DNA of 7,420 nucleotides from CAYJEQ01 sp964371155 (GCA_964371155.1 CAYJLI010000078.1:1-7420), one strand, 5' to 3'; shown: positions 1-6,803, counted from the first letter of the stretch. Notes: a model not told the origin generated them from the letters alone. A program made the numbers and translations.

Positions 1-1911
1 TTATTTGGATGAAGCCATGAAAACCGCAATCATCTTTAGTGCATACTGTAAAGTGTTAATTTCTTTTTCGCTCCATACTCGGTTTTTGCTGTTGTCATCA
101 ACTCCGAGTATTAATCTAACATGCCCTTTTCCTTTTGTTTGTGCAAGAAGATAGGAGTTTGCAGAATAAAACTCTGCATTTTCTTCATCGACTTTTAAAG
201 TATTTTCGCTTAAGTCGCTATTATACATAATACCGTTTTGGTCAAGCTCGTCAAAAAAGCTCTTTATTGCCATAACATCTATATTTTGAAATTTTTCTTT
301 TTTGGGCGGTGTATCTTTGGACACCCATTCATATGTGACATTATAACTTGTTCCATCATCAAATGTCTGCGCTATATAGCATCTATCCGAATTCATATGC
401 AATCCAATCATCTTAATTACCATATTAATCGAATCAGAAACATCTTCCGCTTGATACATTACATCAAATACTGCGGAAGTTATATTAGCATCGAAAAATG
501 CATTGCCCGGTTTCTGTGCATTTTCAACAGCGGTAAGCTTTTTTGTACTCGTTTCTGCAAGTTTATCCGAATAGATAGTGTATCGGTCTTTGCCCTCTGA
601 TTTGGAATTGTAAAGCGCTTTATCTGCACATTTATACAGACCTTCATAGCTATTTGCATGCCCCGGATAAAGTGCAACTCCCACACTTCCCGACACTTTA
701 TAGTCCTTATTAGGCCCTGTATATATTCTATTAAAAGCTTCAGCAATTGCTTTTGCTTTGCTTTTTATAACCCTTTCATCGGATATGTCTTTTACAAAAA
801 CTAAAAATTCATCCCCACCAATTCTCCCGATAATGTCTGCGCCTCTGAAATTAGCGTGCAAATTTTTTGCAATGTCACTGAGCACGAGGTCACCAAAATA
901 ATGCCCCATCTCATCGTTGACTGATTTAAAATCATCCACATCAATGATATATAATGCATGTGACGCAGTTGGTGAATTTTCAATAATACTCTTTACATTG
1001 TTTTCAGTGGTTATTTTATTTAAGCAATTTGTTAGCAAGTCGGTTTTCGAGAGTACTTCAAGCTTTTTTTGCTTATCAATATCATATGTTTTACCAACTG
1101 AAAACATTGGTTTACCCTGATTATCATACATCGTTTTATAGATAATTCTGTAATATCTGGTAACGCCGCTTGGCTGGGTAAATCGCACTTCTACCGGCTC
1201 TACTATACCATTTTTTAAATTTTCATCAAATTTTACGAAGATATCTAAATCATCGGGATATACCATGCCAGAGTTCACCACATATTCAGGAAATGGTTGT
1301 TTCTCGGCTGAAAGCCCTAAAATTTCTCTCCCTTTTCCATAAAACTGAATTGTGGCTTTGTGAGTATCATACACCCAAAACCATTCTTCCGATAGCTCTG
1401 CAACCGTTTTAAATAAGTCTTTATATGTCATTCGGTTGTAGTAAAATTTGTCCCGCTCTATATCCTCTTCTTCACCAGCAAGATATGGGCGCAAATCCTG
1501 CATAGTGCTAACCAACAATCGGTTGCCATCCTCATCTTTTACATCCAAGCTGTATATGCTGATATAGAGTGGAATTTCTTCCCCTGTCAGCTTTTTATCC
1601 GTCCAGCTAAAATGGACTTCACCCTTTTCAAGTGCAGACACAACATACTCTTTAAAGCCTATTTTAGAATCTTTTCCATCGGGCTGATTTTCTAATGTAA
1701 GATCATAGAATCTTTCCATATATGTTTCTTTAGAGTCCAAATCATATAAATCCACAGTATATGCATTACAATATACACTGTCCGCATTTTCATTTAGCAA
1801 ATTGATACATACTGGTATGCCGTCCATTACCTGCAGAAGCTGCTCTGCAGAAAATGCTGATTCTTTCCTTAAGCGTTCGTTATTTTTACCCGTGTAGCTA
1901 CTCTCTTTCAT
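1..1911 (-). CDS. PAS-PAS-GGDEF-GAF-like diguanylate cyclase
   Basis: Predicted soluble diguanylate cyclase (2 GTP to cyclic di-GMP), 636 aa and complete; its TAA stop is the first three bases of the window. Residues about 20-142 and 165-285 look like two PAS-type sensory domains. The GGDEF domain spans about 286-446, with the N-terminal D-LLT-NCLN motif at 291, metal/substrate motif DVDDFKSVND at 324-333 and an intact GGDEF at 365-369. RGAD at 356-359 lies at the correct distance before GGDEF to be the RxxD inhibitory I-site, so product feedback is expected. Residues about 475-632 resemble a GAF domain, an unusual C-terminal position for a sensor. There is no signal peptide or membrane segment, so it should be cytoplasmic. 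The start is supported by GAGG 7 nt upstream. It is a separate unit from the operon behind it. Catalytic activity is likely; the sensed signals are unknown. Confidence 0.93.
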   Translation of the reverse strand: MKESSYTGKNNERLRKESAFSAEQLLQVMDGIPVCINLLNENADSVYCNAYTVDLYDLDSKETYMERFYDLTLENQPDGKDSKIGFKEYVVSALEKGEVHFSWTDKKLTGEEIPLYISIYSLDVKDEDGNRLLVSTMQDLRPYLAGEEEDIERDKFYYNRMTYKDLFKTVAELSEEWFWVYDTHKATIQFYGKGREILGLSAEKQPFPEYVVNSGMVYPDDLDIFVKFDENLKNGIVEPVEVRFTQPSGVTRYYRIIYKTMYDNQGKPMFSVGKTYDIDKQKKLEVLSKTDLLTNCLNKITTENNVKSIIENSPTASHALYIIDVDDFKSVNDEMGHYFGDLVLSDIAKNLHANFRGADIIGRIGGDEFLVFVKDISDERVIKSKAKAIAEAFNRIYTGPNKDYKVSGSVGVALYPGHANSYEGLYKCADKALYNSKSEGKDRYTIYSDKLAETSTKKLTAVENAQKPGNAFFDANITSAVFDVMYQAEDVSDSINMVIKMIGLHMNSDRCYIAQTFDDGTSYNVTYEWVSKDTPPKKEKFQNIDVMAIKSFFDELDQNGIMYNSDLSENTLKVDEENAEFYSANSYLLAQTKGKGHVRLILGVDDNSKNRVWSEKEINTLQYALKMIAVFMASSK

Positions 1912-1918
1912 AACATCA

Positions 1919-1922
1919 CCTC
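1919..1922 (-). promoter_or_regulatory. Ribosome binding site of the diguanylate cyclase
   Basis: The minus strand reads GAGGTGA with the GAGG core 7 nt before the ATG at 1911, which fixes that start. Confidence 0.7.
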
Positions 1923-2243
1923 ATTAGCAATTCGCCAAATTTTTTGCTCAAAATAAACATATACTTACTACTATCTCTAACAGTAGTATATTCACCATCT
2001 TTATCTGACTATCTTCTAAGCCCACTGCACCGAACTTTGGCTTATGTATTTTCTATAAGTAGTTATTTAGTAGCATTTTTTATAATTTCATATCAAAATT
2101 GAGTATTTTTTCATGTATATCATTAGTATTTGGAGCTACTTTATAGATGACTTTATCAGTATTTTTCTAATAAAAGTAGAGTTTTTCCACTTTACAATGC
2201 TCAACTTCAGCAAAATAGATAATTTACTTTACTTATATTGCAT

Positions 2244-2272
2244 ATTTTATCATAGCACATACATAATTTCAA
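2244..2272 (-). promoter_or_regulatory. Candidate sigma-A promoter toward the diguanylate cyclase
   Basis: The minus strand shows TTGAAA (2272-2267), a 17-nt spacer and TAAAAT (2249-2244), preceded by TG one base before the -10, an extended -10. Both hexamers match consensus at five of six positions. Transcription would start near 2237, leaving about 325 nt before the cyclase ATG. AT-rich DNA yields such matches by chance, but spacing plus extended -10 make this the best candidate in the gap. Confidence 0.5.
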
Positions 2273-2335
2273 GAAAAAACACTACTTGCCTTTATATTTA
2301 ACAAAGGTTACAATTCTCTTCTCTAATATTGTAGA

Positions 2336-2356
2336 AACTCACATATTTTGTGAGTT
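2336..2356. repeat. Small inverted repeat (8-bp stem, 5-nt loop)
   Basis: AACTCACA (2336-2343) and TGTGAGTT (2349-2356) are perfect reverse complements around a 5-nt loop. It lies beyond the larger hairpin behind the lyase gene. It could be a secondary terminator element or an operator; neither side has a convincing T-run. Confidence 0.35.
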
Positions 2357-2384
2357 AATGCTCTTCTTATTTCTATTCTATAAT

Positions 2385-2426
2385 TAATGCCATTACCCCC
2401 ACCAAAAGGCAGGGGTAATGGCATTA
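2385..2426 (-). terminator. Hairpin behind the transporter-racemase-lyase operon, probable terminator
   Basis: TAATGCCATTACCCC (2385-2399) and GGGGTAATGGCATTA (2412-2426) form a perfect 15-bp stem with a 12-nt loop, starting 54 nt past the lyase stop codon. Position and stem strength suggest the 3' end of the operon mRNA. The bases that follow on the minus strand (ATTATAGAA) are not a real U-tract, so it may instead act as a 3'-stabilising structure or need a factor. Confidence 0.55.
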
Positions 2427-2480
2427 GTGTAGTTACTTTAGAAATACTATTTTATTTGTAAGTGAAGTAAATCTGATTAT

Positions 2481-4043
2481 TTAAAATTCAAGTGTGCCGG
2501 TAAGTGTTTCTACAAAGCTCACGAAATCACCTTGTCTAATCATTTTGTAGAGATTTTCCATGTCGTCACCAAAGAATCGGTCTTTGTCGACTGTTGGTAC
2601 GCTCTCACGAACAAAATCATGGATTTTCTGTGTAATCGGCGCAATTTTTCCATCCTCGGATACAAACTCAAGTGCTTGCATAGCTACCATGAGCTCAATA
2701 GCGGCTATATATTGCAGTTTTGAAACTGCTTCACAAGCTTTTTTGGAAGCATAATATGCAAGACTTACAGGGTCTTCTTGGTTTGCACAAGTTGGTATGC
2801 TGTTTACCGAGCTTGGATGTGCAAGTACATTTATTTCTCCCACAAGTGCCGCCGCTGTGTACTGCGGTATCATAAATCCGTTATTTAGTCCTGGATTTCG
2901 CACTAAAAATGCGGGCATATTATTAAAAAATCTGTTTACCATGCGGTCTGCACGGCGTTCACTAATTTTTGCAAGCATTCCGAGTGCTATGCAGATATAA
3001 TCGGCAGAACCTCCCACATAGGAGCCGTCAAAATTACCGCTCATAAGTGCAAATGCATCTTCACCTGGGAAGATTACAGGATTATCACTCACCGACTGCA
3101 TTTCTTCAGTTATATTCTCTAAACTCTGGCGAAGAATTCTCTTTGCCGCACCGTGGAAATGAGGTGTACAACGCAGTATGTAGGCATCCTGTACCCTTGC
3201 ATCCTTATTCTGCTCCATTATTTCACTGCCCTCAAGCATTTTGCAGATGAGTTTAGCAGTTCTTTGCTGTTCCACATGCTTTTTAAGTCCATGCACTCTT
3301 TCGTCACAGCCTTTAATTGTACCTCTTAGCGCCTCATATGAGGTAGCGCATATTGCATCGATTGCCTTAGCAGTGTTTATAGCGTCGTATACTGCTAATA
3401 TGCCAAGAGCTGTTACCGAAGTGGTGCCGTTGAGCAGGCAAAGCCCCTCTTTGCAGCCTATGTTTACGGGAGTTAGTCCTGCTTTTGCAAGTGCTTCTCC
3501 ACCACTCATAACTTCGCCTTTATAATAAGCTTTACCCTCACCTATATTCACAAGTGTGATATGCCCCTCAACTGCAAGGTATCCCACCGAGCCTTCACCG
3601 GGTGCATATGGTGTGATTTGATTATTAAGCAGATCCTTAATCATGCTTATCATTTCAATCGAAATTCCTGAATGACCCCTGCCTGTGTTTAATATCATCT
3701 GCATTTGTATTGCCCTTACCTGCTCTATCTCGAGTGGTTTGCCCACTGAGCATGCATGGGAGCGCACAATATTTCTTTGCAATTCACTTGCATCTTCGGG
3801 GCTTATGGTATAGCGAACATTTTCGCCAAAACCTGTGGTAACACCATAAATTAGACGGTTTTCTTCTAAAAATCCGTAGAGTGTATCCTTGCACACATTA
3901 ATTCTTTCTACAAATTTTTCGGTGAATTCAAGTGGTGCATTAAAGCGTGCAACTGCTATAAATTCTTCCATTGTAATCCCATCAAGACCTAAAATTACTT
4001 TTTTAATCTCTTTAGGATTTTGTGTTAGTATTGTACTGCTCAT
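2481..4043 (-). CDS. HAL/PAL-superfamily lyase lacking the MIO tripeptide (possibly ergothionase-like)
   Basis: A 520-aa homologue of aromatic amino acid ammonia-lyases. From memory of Pseudomonas putida HAL, its pocket residues Y53, H83, N195, Q277, Y280, R283, F329 and E414 match Y66 (YGVTTGFG), H96, N205 (LLNGTT), Q285, Y288, R291 (VQDAYILR), F338 (GNF) and E423 (NQED). SDNP (319-322) and ISERR (360-364) are also present. The cofactor site differs: where relatives read GSVG-ASG-DLAPLSH, this protein reads GSVG-YLAVEGH (151-161), so the three residues that cyclise into MIO are gone and the rest stays in register. Deamination of a free amino acid by the usual route is therefore unlikely. Ergothionase, which expels trimethylamine without MIO, is the best precedent I know. 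The start at 4043 is chosen because GGAG lies 9 nt upstream; the ATG at 4058 has no Shine-Dalgarno. Last gene of the operon, 30 nt after the racemase. Superfamily certain, substrate uncertain. Confidence 0.93.
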   Translation of the reverse strand: MSSTILTQNPKEIKKVILGLDGITMEEFIAVARFNAPLEFTEKFVERINVCKDTLYGFLEENRLIYGVTTGFGENVRYTISPEDASELQRNIVRSHACSVGKPLEIEQVRAIQMQMILNTGRGHSGISIEMISMIKDLLNNQITPYAPGEGSVGYLAVEGHITLVNIGEGKAYYKGEVMSGGEALAKAGLTPVNIGCKEGLCLLNGTTSVTALGILAVYDAINTAKAIDAICATSYEALRGTIKGCDERVHGLKKHVEQQRTAKLICKMLEGSEIMEQNKDARVQDAYILRCTPHFHGAAKRILRQSLENITEEMQSVSDNPVIFPGEDAFALMSGNFDGSYVGGSADYICIALGMLAKISERRADRMVNRFFNNMPAFLVRNPGLNNGFMIPQYTAAALVGEINVLAHPSSVNSIPTCANQEDPVSLAYYASKKACEAVSKLQYIAAIELMVAMQALEFVSEDGKIAPITQKIHDFVRESVPTVDKDRFFGDDMENLYKMIRQGDFVSFVETLTGTLEF

Positions 4044-4052
4044 TATAAACTT

Positions 4053-4056
4053 CTCC
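4053..4056 (-). promoter_or_regulatory. Ribosome binding site deciding the lyase start
   Basis: GGAG on the minus strand lies 9 nt before the ATG at 4043. It overlaps the upstream in-frame ATG (4058-4056), which argues against that codon being the start. Confidence 0.7.
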
Positions 4057-4073
4057 ATATCTATTTTCTTATA

Positions 4074-5084
4074 TTATATCCAAAAACCATTTTTCATTGG
4101 ATCATTCTCTTCGAGTATAAAGCTGCCCATTCCTATTGTGTGAGTATCCCCTGTTAGCTGGCAGGTGACATAATTAAATCCGTTTTTCTCCTGCGCTCTT
4201 ATTGGTTTACCGATAAATTCAGTGTCAATAATACTGCGGTGGATAAATTCTTCACCTATATTTAGCTCCCCTTTATGCATTAGGAGCGCCATTCTCGCAC
4301 AGCTTCCAGTGCCGCAGGGTGAGCGGTCTACTTGTTTGCCGCCGAATATAACTAAATTTTTATAAATTTTTCTGCCCTCTTCCATATACGGCCCATCTAA
4401 AAACATAAGGTCATTTAAGAAAGTTATATCGGGGTAATCGGGGTGGGAAATGCTCATTTCGCTATTTACTTTTTTAAGGATTTCCATTCCCAAATCAGCG
4501 AGTTTTTCTCCATTTTCAGGAATTATCGGTATTCCAATAGCACTAATTGGAAGCATTACAAAGAAATTTCCACCGTAGGTAATGTCAAATGGGATGTTGC
4601 CGTATTCGGGAATATTTACACTCAAATTTGTTTTATACACAAATGAGGGAATGTTTTCAAATGTGCTGTTTTGTATAACACCATTTTCCACTGTAACATA
4701 AGCTTTCACCAGTCCCGATGGTGTATCCATTTTAACCTCTGTGACAGGCTGCTGCATTTTTACATATCCCATTTCAATAAGTGCTTTGCCGAGTGCTATG
4801 CTCCCTGCACCGCACATTGGGGCATAACCACCCGAATCTATGTAGAAAATTCCTACATCCGCTTCTTTATCGCAGGGCTCTGTAAGTACTGCCCCCACCA
4901 TATTGCGGTGCCCTCTTGGCTCGCACATTGTAGCTGTGCGAACCCAGTCGTATTTTTCTTTCATCTCGGTCATTTTACCAAGCATAGTATCTGCTTTTAG
5001 CATGGGAAAACCACCTGTAACTATGCGTATTGGGCAACCTGTTGCATGGGTGTCAACATATGTAATTATATTTTGTATTGACAT
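4074..5084 (-). CDS. Proline racemase family protein with a CGA variant of the first cysteine motif
   Basis: A 336-aa PLP-independent racemase/epimerase of the proline racemase/4-hydroxyproline epimerase family, of normal length. Family landmarks are TGGFP (23-27), EPRGHR (55-60), the first cysteine motif MCGAGS (90-95, Cys91), the second, DRSPCGTGS (253-261, Cys257), and the closing NDP-x3-GF (327-334). Both catalytic cysteines are present, so it is a two-base racemase or epimerase, not the hydroxyproline dehydratase type that has Ser/Thr at the first position. Asp253 matches the conserved Asp (D296 in the Trypanosoma cruzi enzyme). The His that normally follows in MCGH is Ala93, which suggests an altered substrate pocket. 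An ATG 21 nt upstream (5105) has no Shine-Dalgarno; the ATG at 5084 has GGAG 9 nt before it. It lies between the transporter (32-nt gap) and lyase genes, so it probably acts on the imported compound. Substrate unknown. Confidence 0.93.
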   Translation of the reverse strand: MSIQNIITYVDTHATGCPIRIVTGGFPMLKADTMLGKMTEMKEKYDWVRTATMCEPRGHRNMVGAVLTEPCDKEADVGIFYIDSGGYAPMCGAGSIALGKALIEMGYVKMQQPVTEVKMDTPSGLVKAYVTVENGVIQNSTFENIPSFVYKTNLSVNIPEYGNIPFDITYGGNFFVMLPISAIGIPIIPENGEKLADLGMEILKKVNSEMSISHPDYPDITFLNDLMFLDGPYMEEGRKIYKNLVIFGGKQVDRSPCGTGSCARMALLMHKGELNIGEEFIHRSIIDTEFIGKPIRAQEKNGFNYVTCQLTGDTHTIGMGSFILEENDPMKNGFWI

Positions 5085-5093
5085 ATTTTTTAT

Positions 5094-5097
5094 CTCC
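5094..5097 (-). promoter_or_regulatory. Ribosome binding site deciding the racemase start
   Basis: The minus strand reads TTTGGAG, with GGAG 9 nt before the ATG at 5084. No such site precedes the in-frame ATG at 5105. Confidence 0.7.
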
Positions 5098-5116
5098 AAA
5101 CACATTTAGTAAATTA

Positions 5117-6508
5117 CTATTTAACTGTTTGCTCTTTTTTCTGTGTTAACACCGAAACAATTATAAAGAATATTACTGAGAATAAGCAGCTTAAAATATC
5201 GGATGGAATGCCCATAACGGAGAAACCATTCATTCCAAGGAATGCAAATACTAAACCGCCGATAAGTCCTGCAAAAGCTCCCGCTTTAGTAGCACCTTTC
5301 CAAAGCAGACCACCTACAACTGGTGCGAAAACGCCCGCTGTGTAGATTGTGTAGGATAAGTTAAGCATTGGGATAACCTGTGGAATTGCAAGTGCCGCTG
5401 CTACTGAGAATAAACCTACGCAAACTGTAAGAACTCTTGAAACTTTAAGTAGTTTTGTGGAGTCTTTTTCTCTGTCGAGCTTGCTGTAACGAAGTAGTAC
5501 ATCCCCTACTATATGGGAAGTAGCCGCTGTGAGCATACTATCCGCAGTTGACATAATTGCCGCAACAACCGCTGAAAGCACAATACCGCCGATGAATGGA
5601 GGTAGTACACTTGTGATGATTGTAGGGATAACCATTGTAGCATTTTCAAGGTCTGGGAATAATGCTCTACCGCCGATACCGAGTAGTGCTGGGAATAATG
5701 TGAGTACCGCTATTAAAACACCTGCCATAATACCTGCTTTTTTAGCAACTTTAGGACTGCTTGCTGCAAATAGTCTTTGGTAAACATCCTGTCCGATAAG
5801 TGTGTAGATAAACATAGGTAGAATTAGATATAGAACATAGGAGGGTTCAGCAGACATGGAGAAGTAATTCTCGTCCACACCTTGTGCAGTAACCGCAGCA
5901 ACTACTTCATCCCAACTGCTAACATCAAAATATAGGACGAAAGCCGCTGCGATGATACCAGTACCAGCTATTATAACCTGAATAAAGTCGGTAAGTGTAA
6001 CCGCCCAAAGACCACCAAACACTGTGTATCCAATAAATACAGCAGCCGCAAGAAGTGCGTTGCTCACTGGCGAGCCTATGCCGAGTGTAGCAAGGATACT
6101 GCCTGCTGAAGTAACCTGTGCAGCCAAAATTCCCACAAGTGCTAAGAGTGATAGCAGTGAGGTAATTAGTCTTAGGAGTGGGCTTTTATATCTTTGCTCC
6201 ATAATTTCTGTAACTGTATATACATTCATGCCTTCCATTTTGCTCAGTACTAAGCAAACGCCGAGTATACCAGCGGCTCCCGCAAGACCGCTGTACCAGC
6301 CTACCATACCATCCGAATAGGCTGTTGCGCCGATACCTATAACATATCCGCCGCCGAAGTATGTAGCTGCAAGTGTAAATGCGGTAAGCCATACGCCGAG
6401 TCTGCGTCCTGCAAGTAGGAAGTCATCAACTCCGTTGTTAAATTTGTTGGCATAGACACCCACACCAAACATTGCAATGAGATAGACCACTAAAATTCCA
6501 ATTAACAT
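5117..6508 (-). CDS. Sodium:solute symporter (SSS/PutP-PanF family)
   Basis: A 463-aa integral membrane protein that should import an organic solute, probably an amino acid or betaine, with Na+. It is almost entirely hydrophobic segments, about 12-13 helices, beginning at residue 2 without a cleavable signal. Family landmarks are the DDFLLAGRRLG loop (28-38), YFGGG (50-54), the YTVFGGLWAVTLTDFIQ signature (161-177), and MSTADSMLTAAT in the ninth helix region (319-330), where Ser320/Thr321 fit the usual Na+ site. It is slightly short for the family, with a brief charged tail (QKKEQ). The start has AGAGGG 8 nt upstream. It is the first gene of the operon and lies directly downstream of the sigma-54 promoter. 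Substrate cannot be read from sequence; the downstream racemase and lyase suggest an amino-acid-like compound. Confidence 0.94.
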   Translation of the reverse strand: MLIGILVVYLIAMFGVGVYANKFNNGVDDFLLAGRRLGVWLTAFTLAATYFGGGYVIGIGATAYSDGMVGWYSGLAGAAGILGVCLVLSKMEGMNVYTVTEIMEQRYKSPLLRLITSLLSLLALVGILAAQVTSAGSILATLGIGSPVSNALLAAAVFIGYTVFGGLWAVTLTDFIQVIIAGTGIIAAAFVLYFDVSSWDEVVAAVTAQGVDENYFSMSAEPSYVLYLILPMFIYTLIGQDVYQRLFAASSPKVAKKAGIMAGVLIAVLTLFPALLGIGGRALFPDLENATMVIPTIITSVLPPFIGGIVLSAVVAAIMSTADSMLTAATSHIVGDVLLRYSKLDREKDSTKLLKVSRVLTVCVGLFSVAAALAIPQVIPMLNLSYTIYTAGVFAPVVGGLLWKGATKAGAFAGLIGGLVFAFLGMNGFSVMGIPSDILSCLFSVIFFIIVSVLTQKKEQTVK

Positions 6509-6516
6509 AATTTTTA

Positions 6517-6524
6517 CCCTCTTT
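6517..6524 (-). promoter_or_regulatory. Ribosome binding site of the symporter
   Basis: AAAGAGGG on the minus strand ends 8 nt before the ATG at 6508. Confidence 0.65.
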
Positions 6525-6556
6525 CAATTTTTTGCTTTATAGCTTAATTCTTATGT

Positions 6557-6572
6557 AGCAAATAGTGTGCCA
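6557..6572 (-). promoter_or_regulatory. Sigma-54 (-24/-12) promoter of the transporter-racemase-lyase operon
   Basis: The minus strand reads TGGCAC-ACTAT-TTGCT from 6572 to 6557. The invariant GG and GC are exactly 12 bp apart and both half-elements match the RpoN consensus (TGGCAC-N5-TTGCW). The predicted start near 6546 gives a leader of about 37 nt that contains the symporter ribosome binding site. I see no competing sigma-A promoter as close. Such a promoter needs an AAA+ enhancer-binding protein, which is not encoded in the window. Confidence 0.85.
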
Positions 6573-6627
6573 AAGTTACACAATGTTAAAACAACGCATT
6601 TATGCCAAAAAATGGATTTAGTTAATT

Positions 6628-6675
6628 AAAACACGCAAAATCATTTTGCATAAGCAAAGTGATTTTGCGTGTTTT
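6628..6675. promoter_or_regulatory. Nested inverted repeat with two tandem palindromes, probable enhancer (UAS) for a sigma-54 activator
   Basis: Outer arms 6628-6643 and 6660-6675 are perfect 16-bp reverse complements, and the inner TTTTGC/GCAAAG extends the stem to 22 bp around an ATAA loop. The block also resolves into two tandem 15-bp sites: GCAAAATCATTTTGC (6635-6649, perfect palindrome around a central C) and GCAAAGTGATTTTGC (6654-6668, one mismatch). Their centres are 19 bp apart, at about -96 and -115 from the predicted sigma-54 start, the usual place for activator binding. A bidirectional terminator is the alternative, but the position upstream of both divergent genes argues against it. 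Confidence 0.65.
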
Positions 6676-6719
6676 GGTTTTGATTTGTTAAAATAAATTG
6701 TTAGACTGCAATCTCTTCC

Positions 6720-6749
6720 TTGAATTTTCACTGCCTTTTTTGATATAAT
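6720..6749 (+). promoter_or_regulatory. Sigma-A promoter of the GNAT gene
   Basis: TTGAAT (6720-6725), an 18-nt spacer and a consensus TATAAT (6744-6749) with a TG extended -10 (6741-6742). Predicted start near 6756, giving a leader of about 48 nt. Confidence 0.75.
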
Positions 6750-6789
6750 ATATACATTATATTGCACGCTTTTACACTTACAAATTTTT

Positions 6790-6795
6790 AAGGAG
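6790..6795 (+). promoter_or_regulatory. Ribosome binding site of the GNAT gene
   Basis: AAGGAG lies 8 nt before the ATG at 6804, a near-consensus Shine-Dalgarno that fixes the start. Confidence 0.75.
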
Positions 6796-6803
6796 ATTTA
6801 AAA

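Larger units (their letters stand above)
1912..2480. other. AT-rich intergenic region without a convincing gene
   Basis: This 569-bp gap separates the cyclase from the lyase end of the operon. It contains a candidate sigma-A promoter (2244-2272), a strong 15-bp hairpin (2385-2426), an 8-bp stem (2336-2356) and a weak 8-bp stem (2173-2193). A 7-bp inverted repeat, TACTACT/AGTAGTA (1966-1972 and 1982-1988), overlaps a lone TATACT box on the minus strand (1990-1985). Open frames here are short, low-complexity and lack ribosome binding sites. I see no tRNA or recognisable riboswitch. Confidence 0.7.

Noticed and set aside
1935..2000. Sixteen-codon hydrophobic leader peptide on the minus strand (MVNILLLEIVVSICLF)
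   Set aside because: There is no convincing ribosome binding site and no attenuator arrangement; it is probably chance.
2173..2193. Terminator or small RNA end on the minus strand
   Set aside because: The stem is only 8 bp, AT-rich with a G-U pair, and is not followed by a clear T-run.
2113..2301. 62-codon open frame on the plus strand in the intergenic gap
   Set aside because: It has no Shine-Dalgarno, is dominated by Ile/Phe/Tyr/Leu as expected of translated AT-rich DNA, and overlaps a good promoter on the other strand.
2481..4043. Calling the lyase hutH (histidine ammonia-lyase)
   Set aside because: The MIO-forming Ala-Ser-Gly is absent, and no other hut genes (urocanase, imidazolonepropionase) are nearby.
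4044..4058. Five-codon longer N-terminus for the lyase (ATG at 4058)
   Set aside because: The GGAG ribosome binding site lies within these codons and is properly spaced for the ATG at 4043 instead.
5085..5105. Seven-codon longer N-terminus for the racemase (ATG at 5105)
   Set aside because: No Shine-Dalgarno precedes it, whereas GGAG lies 9 nt before the ATG at 5084, and the family usually begins close to the ITYVDTHATG stretch.
6628..6675. Rho-independent terminator between the divergent genes
   Set aside because: It has A-rich and T-rich flanks, but no gene ends here; both neighbours start nearby and the block resolves into two tandem dyads at enhancer distance from the sigma-54 promoter.
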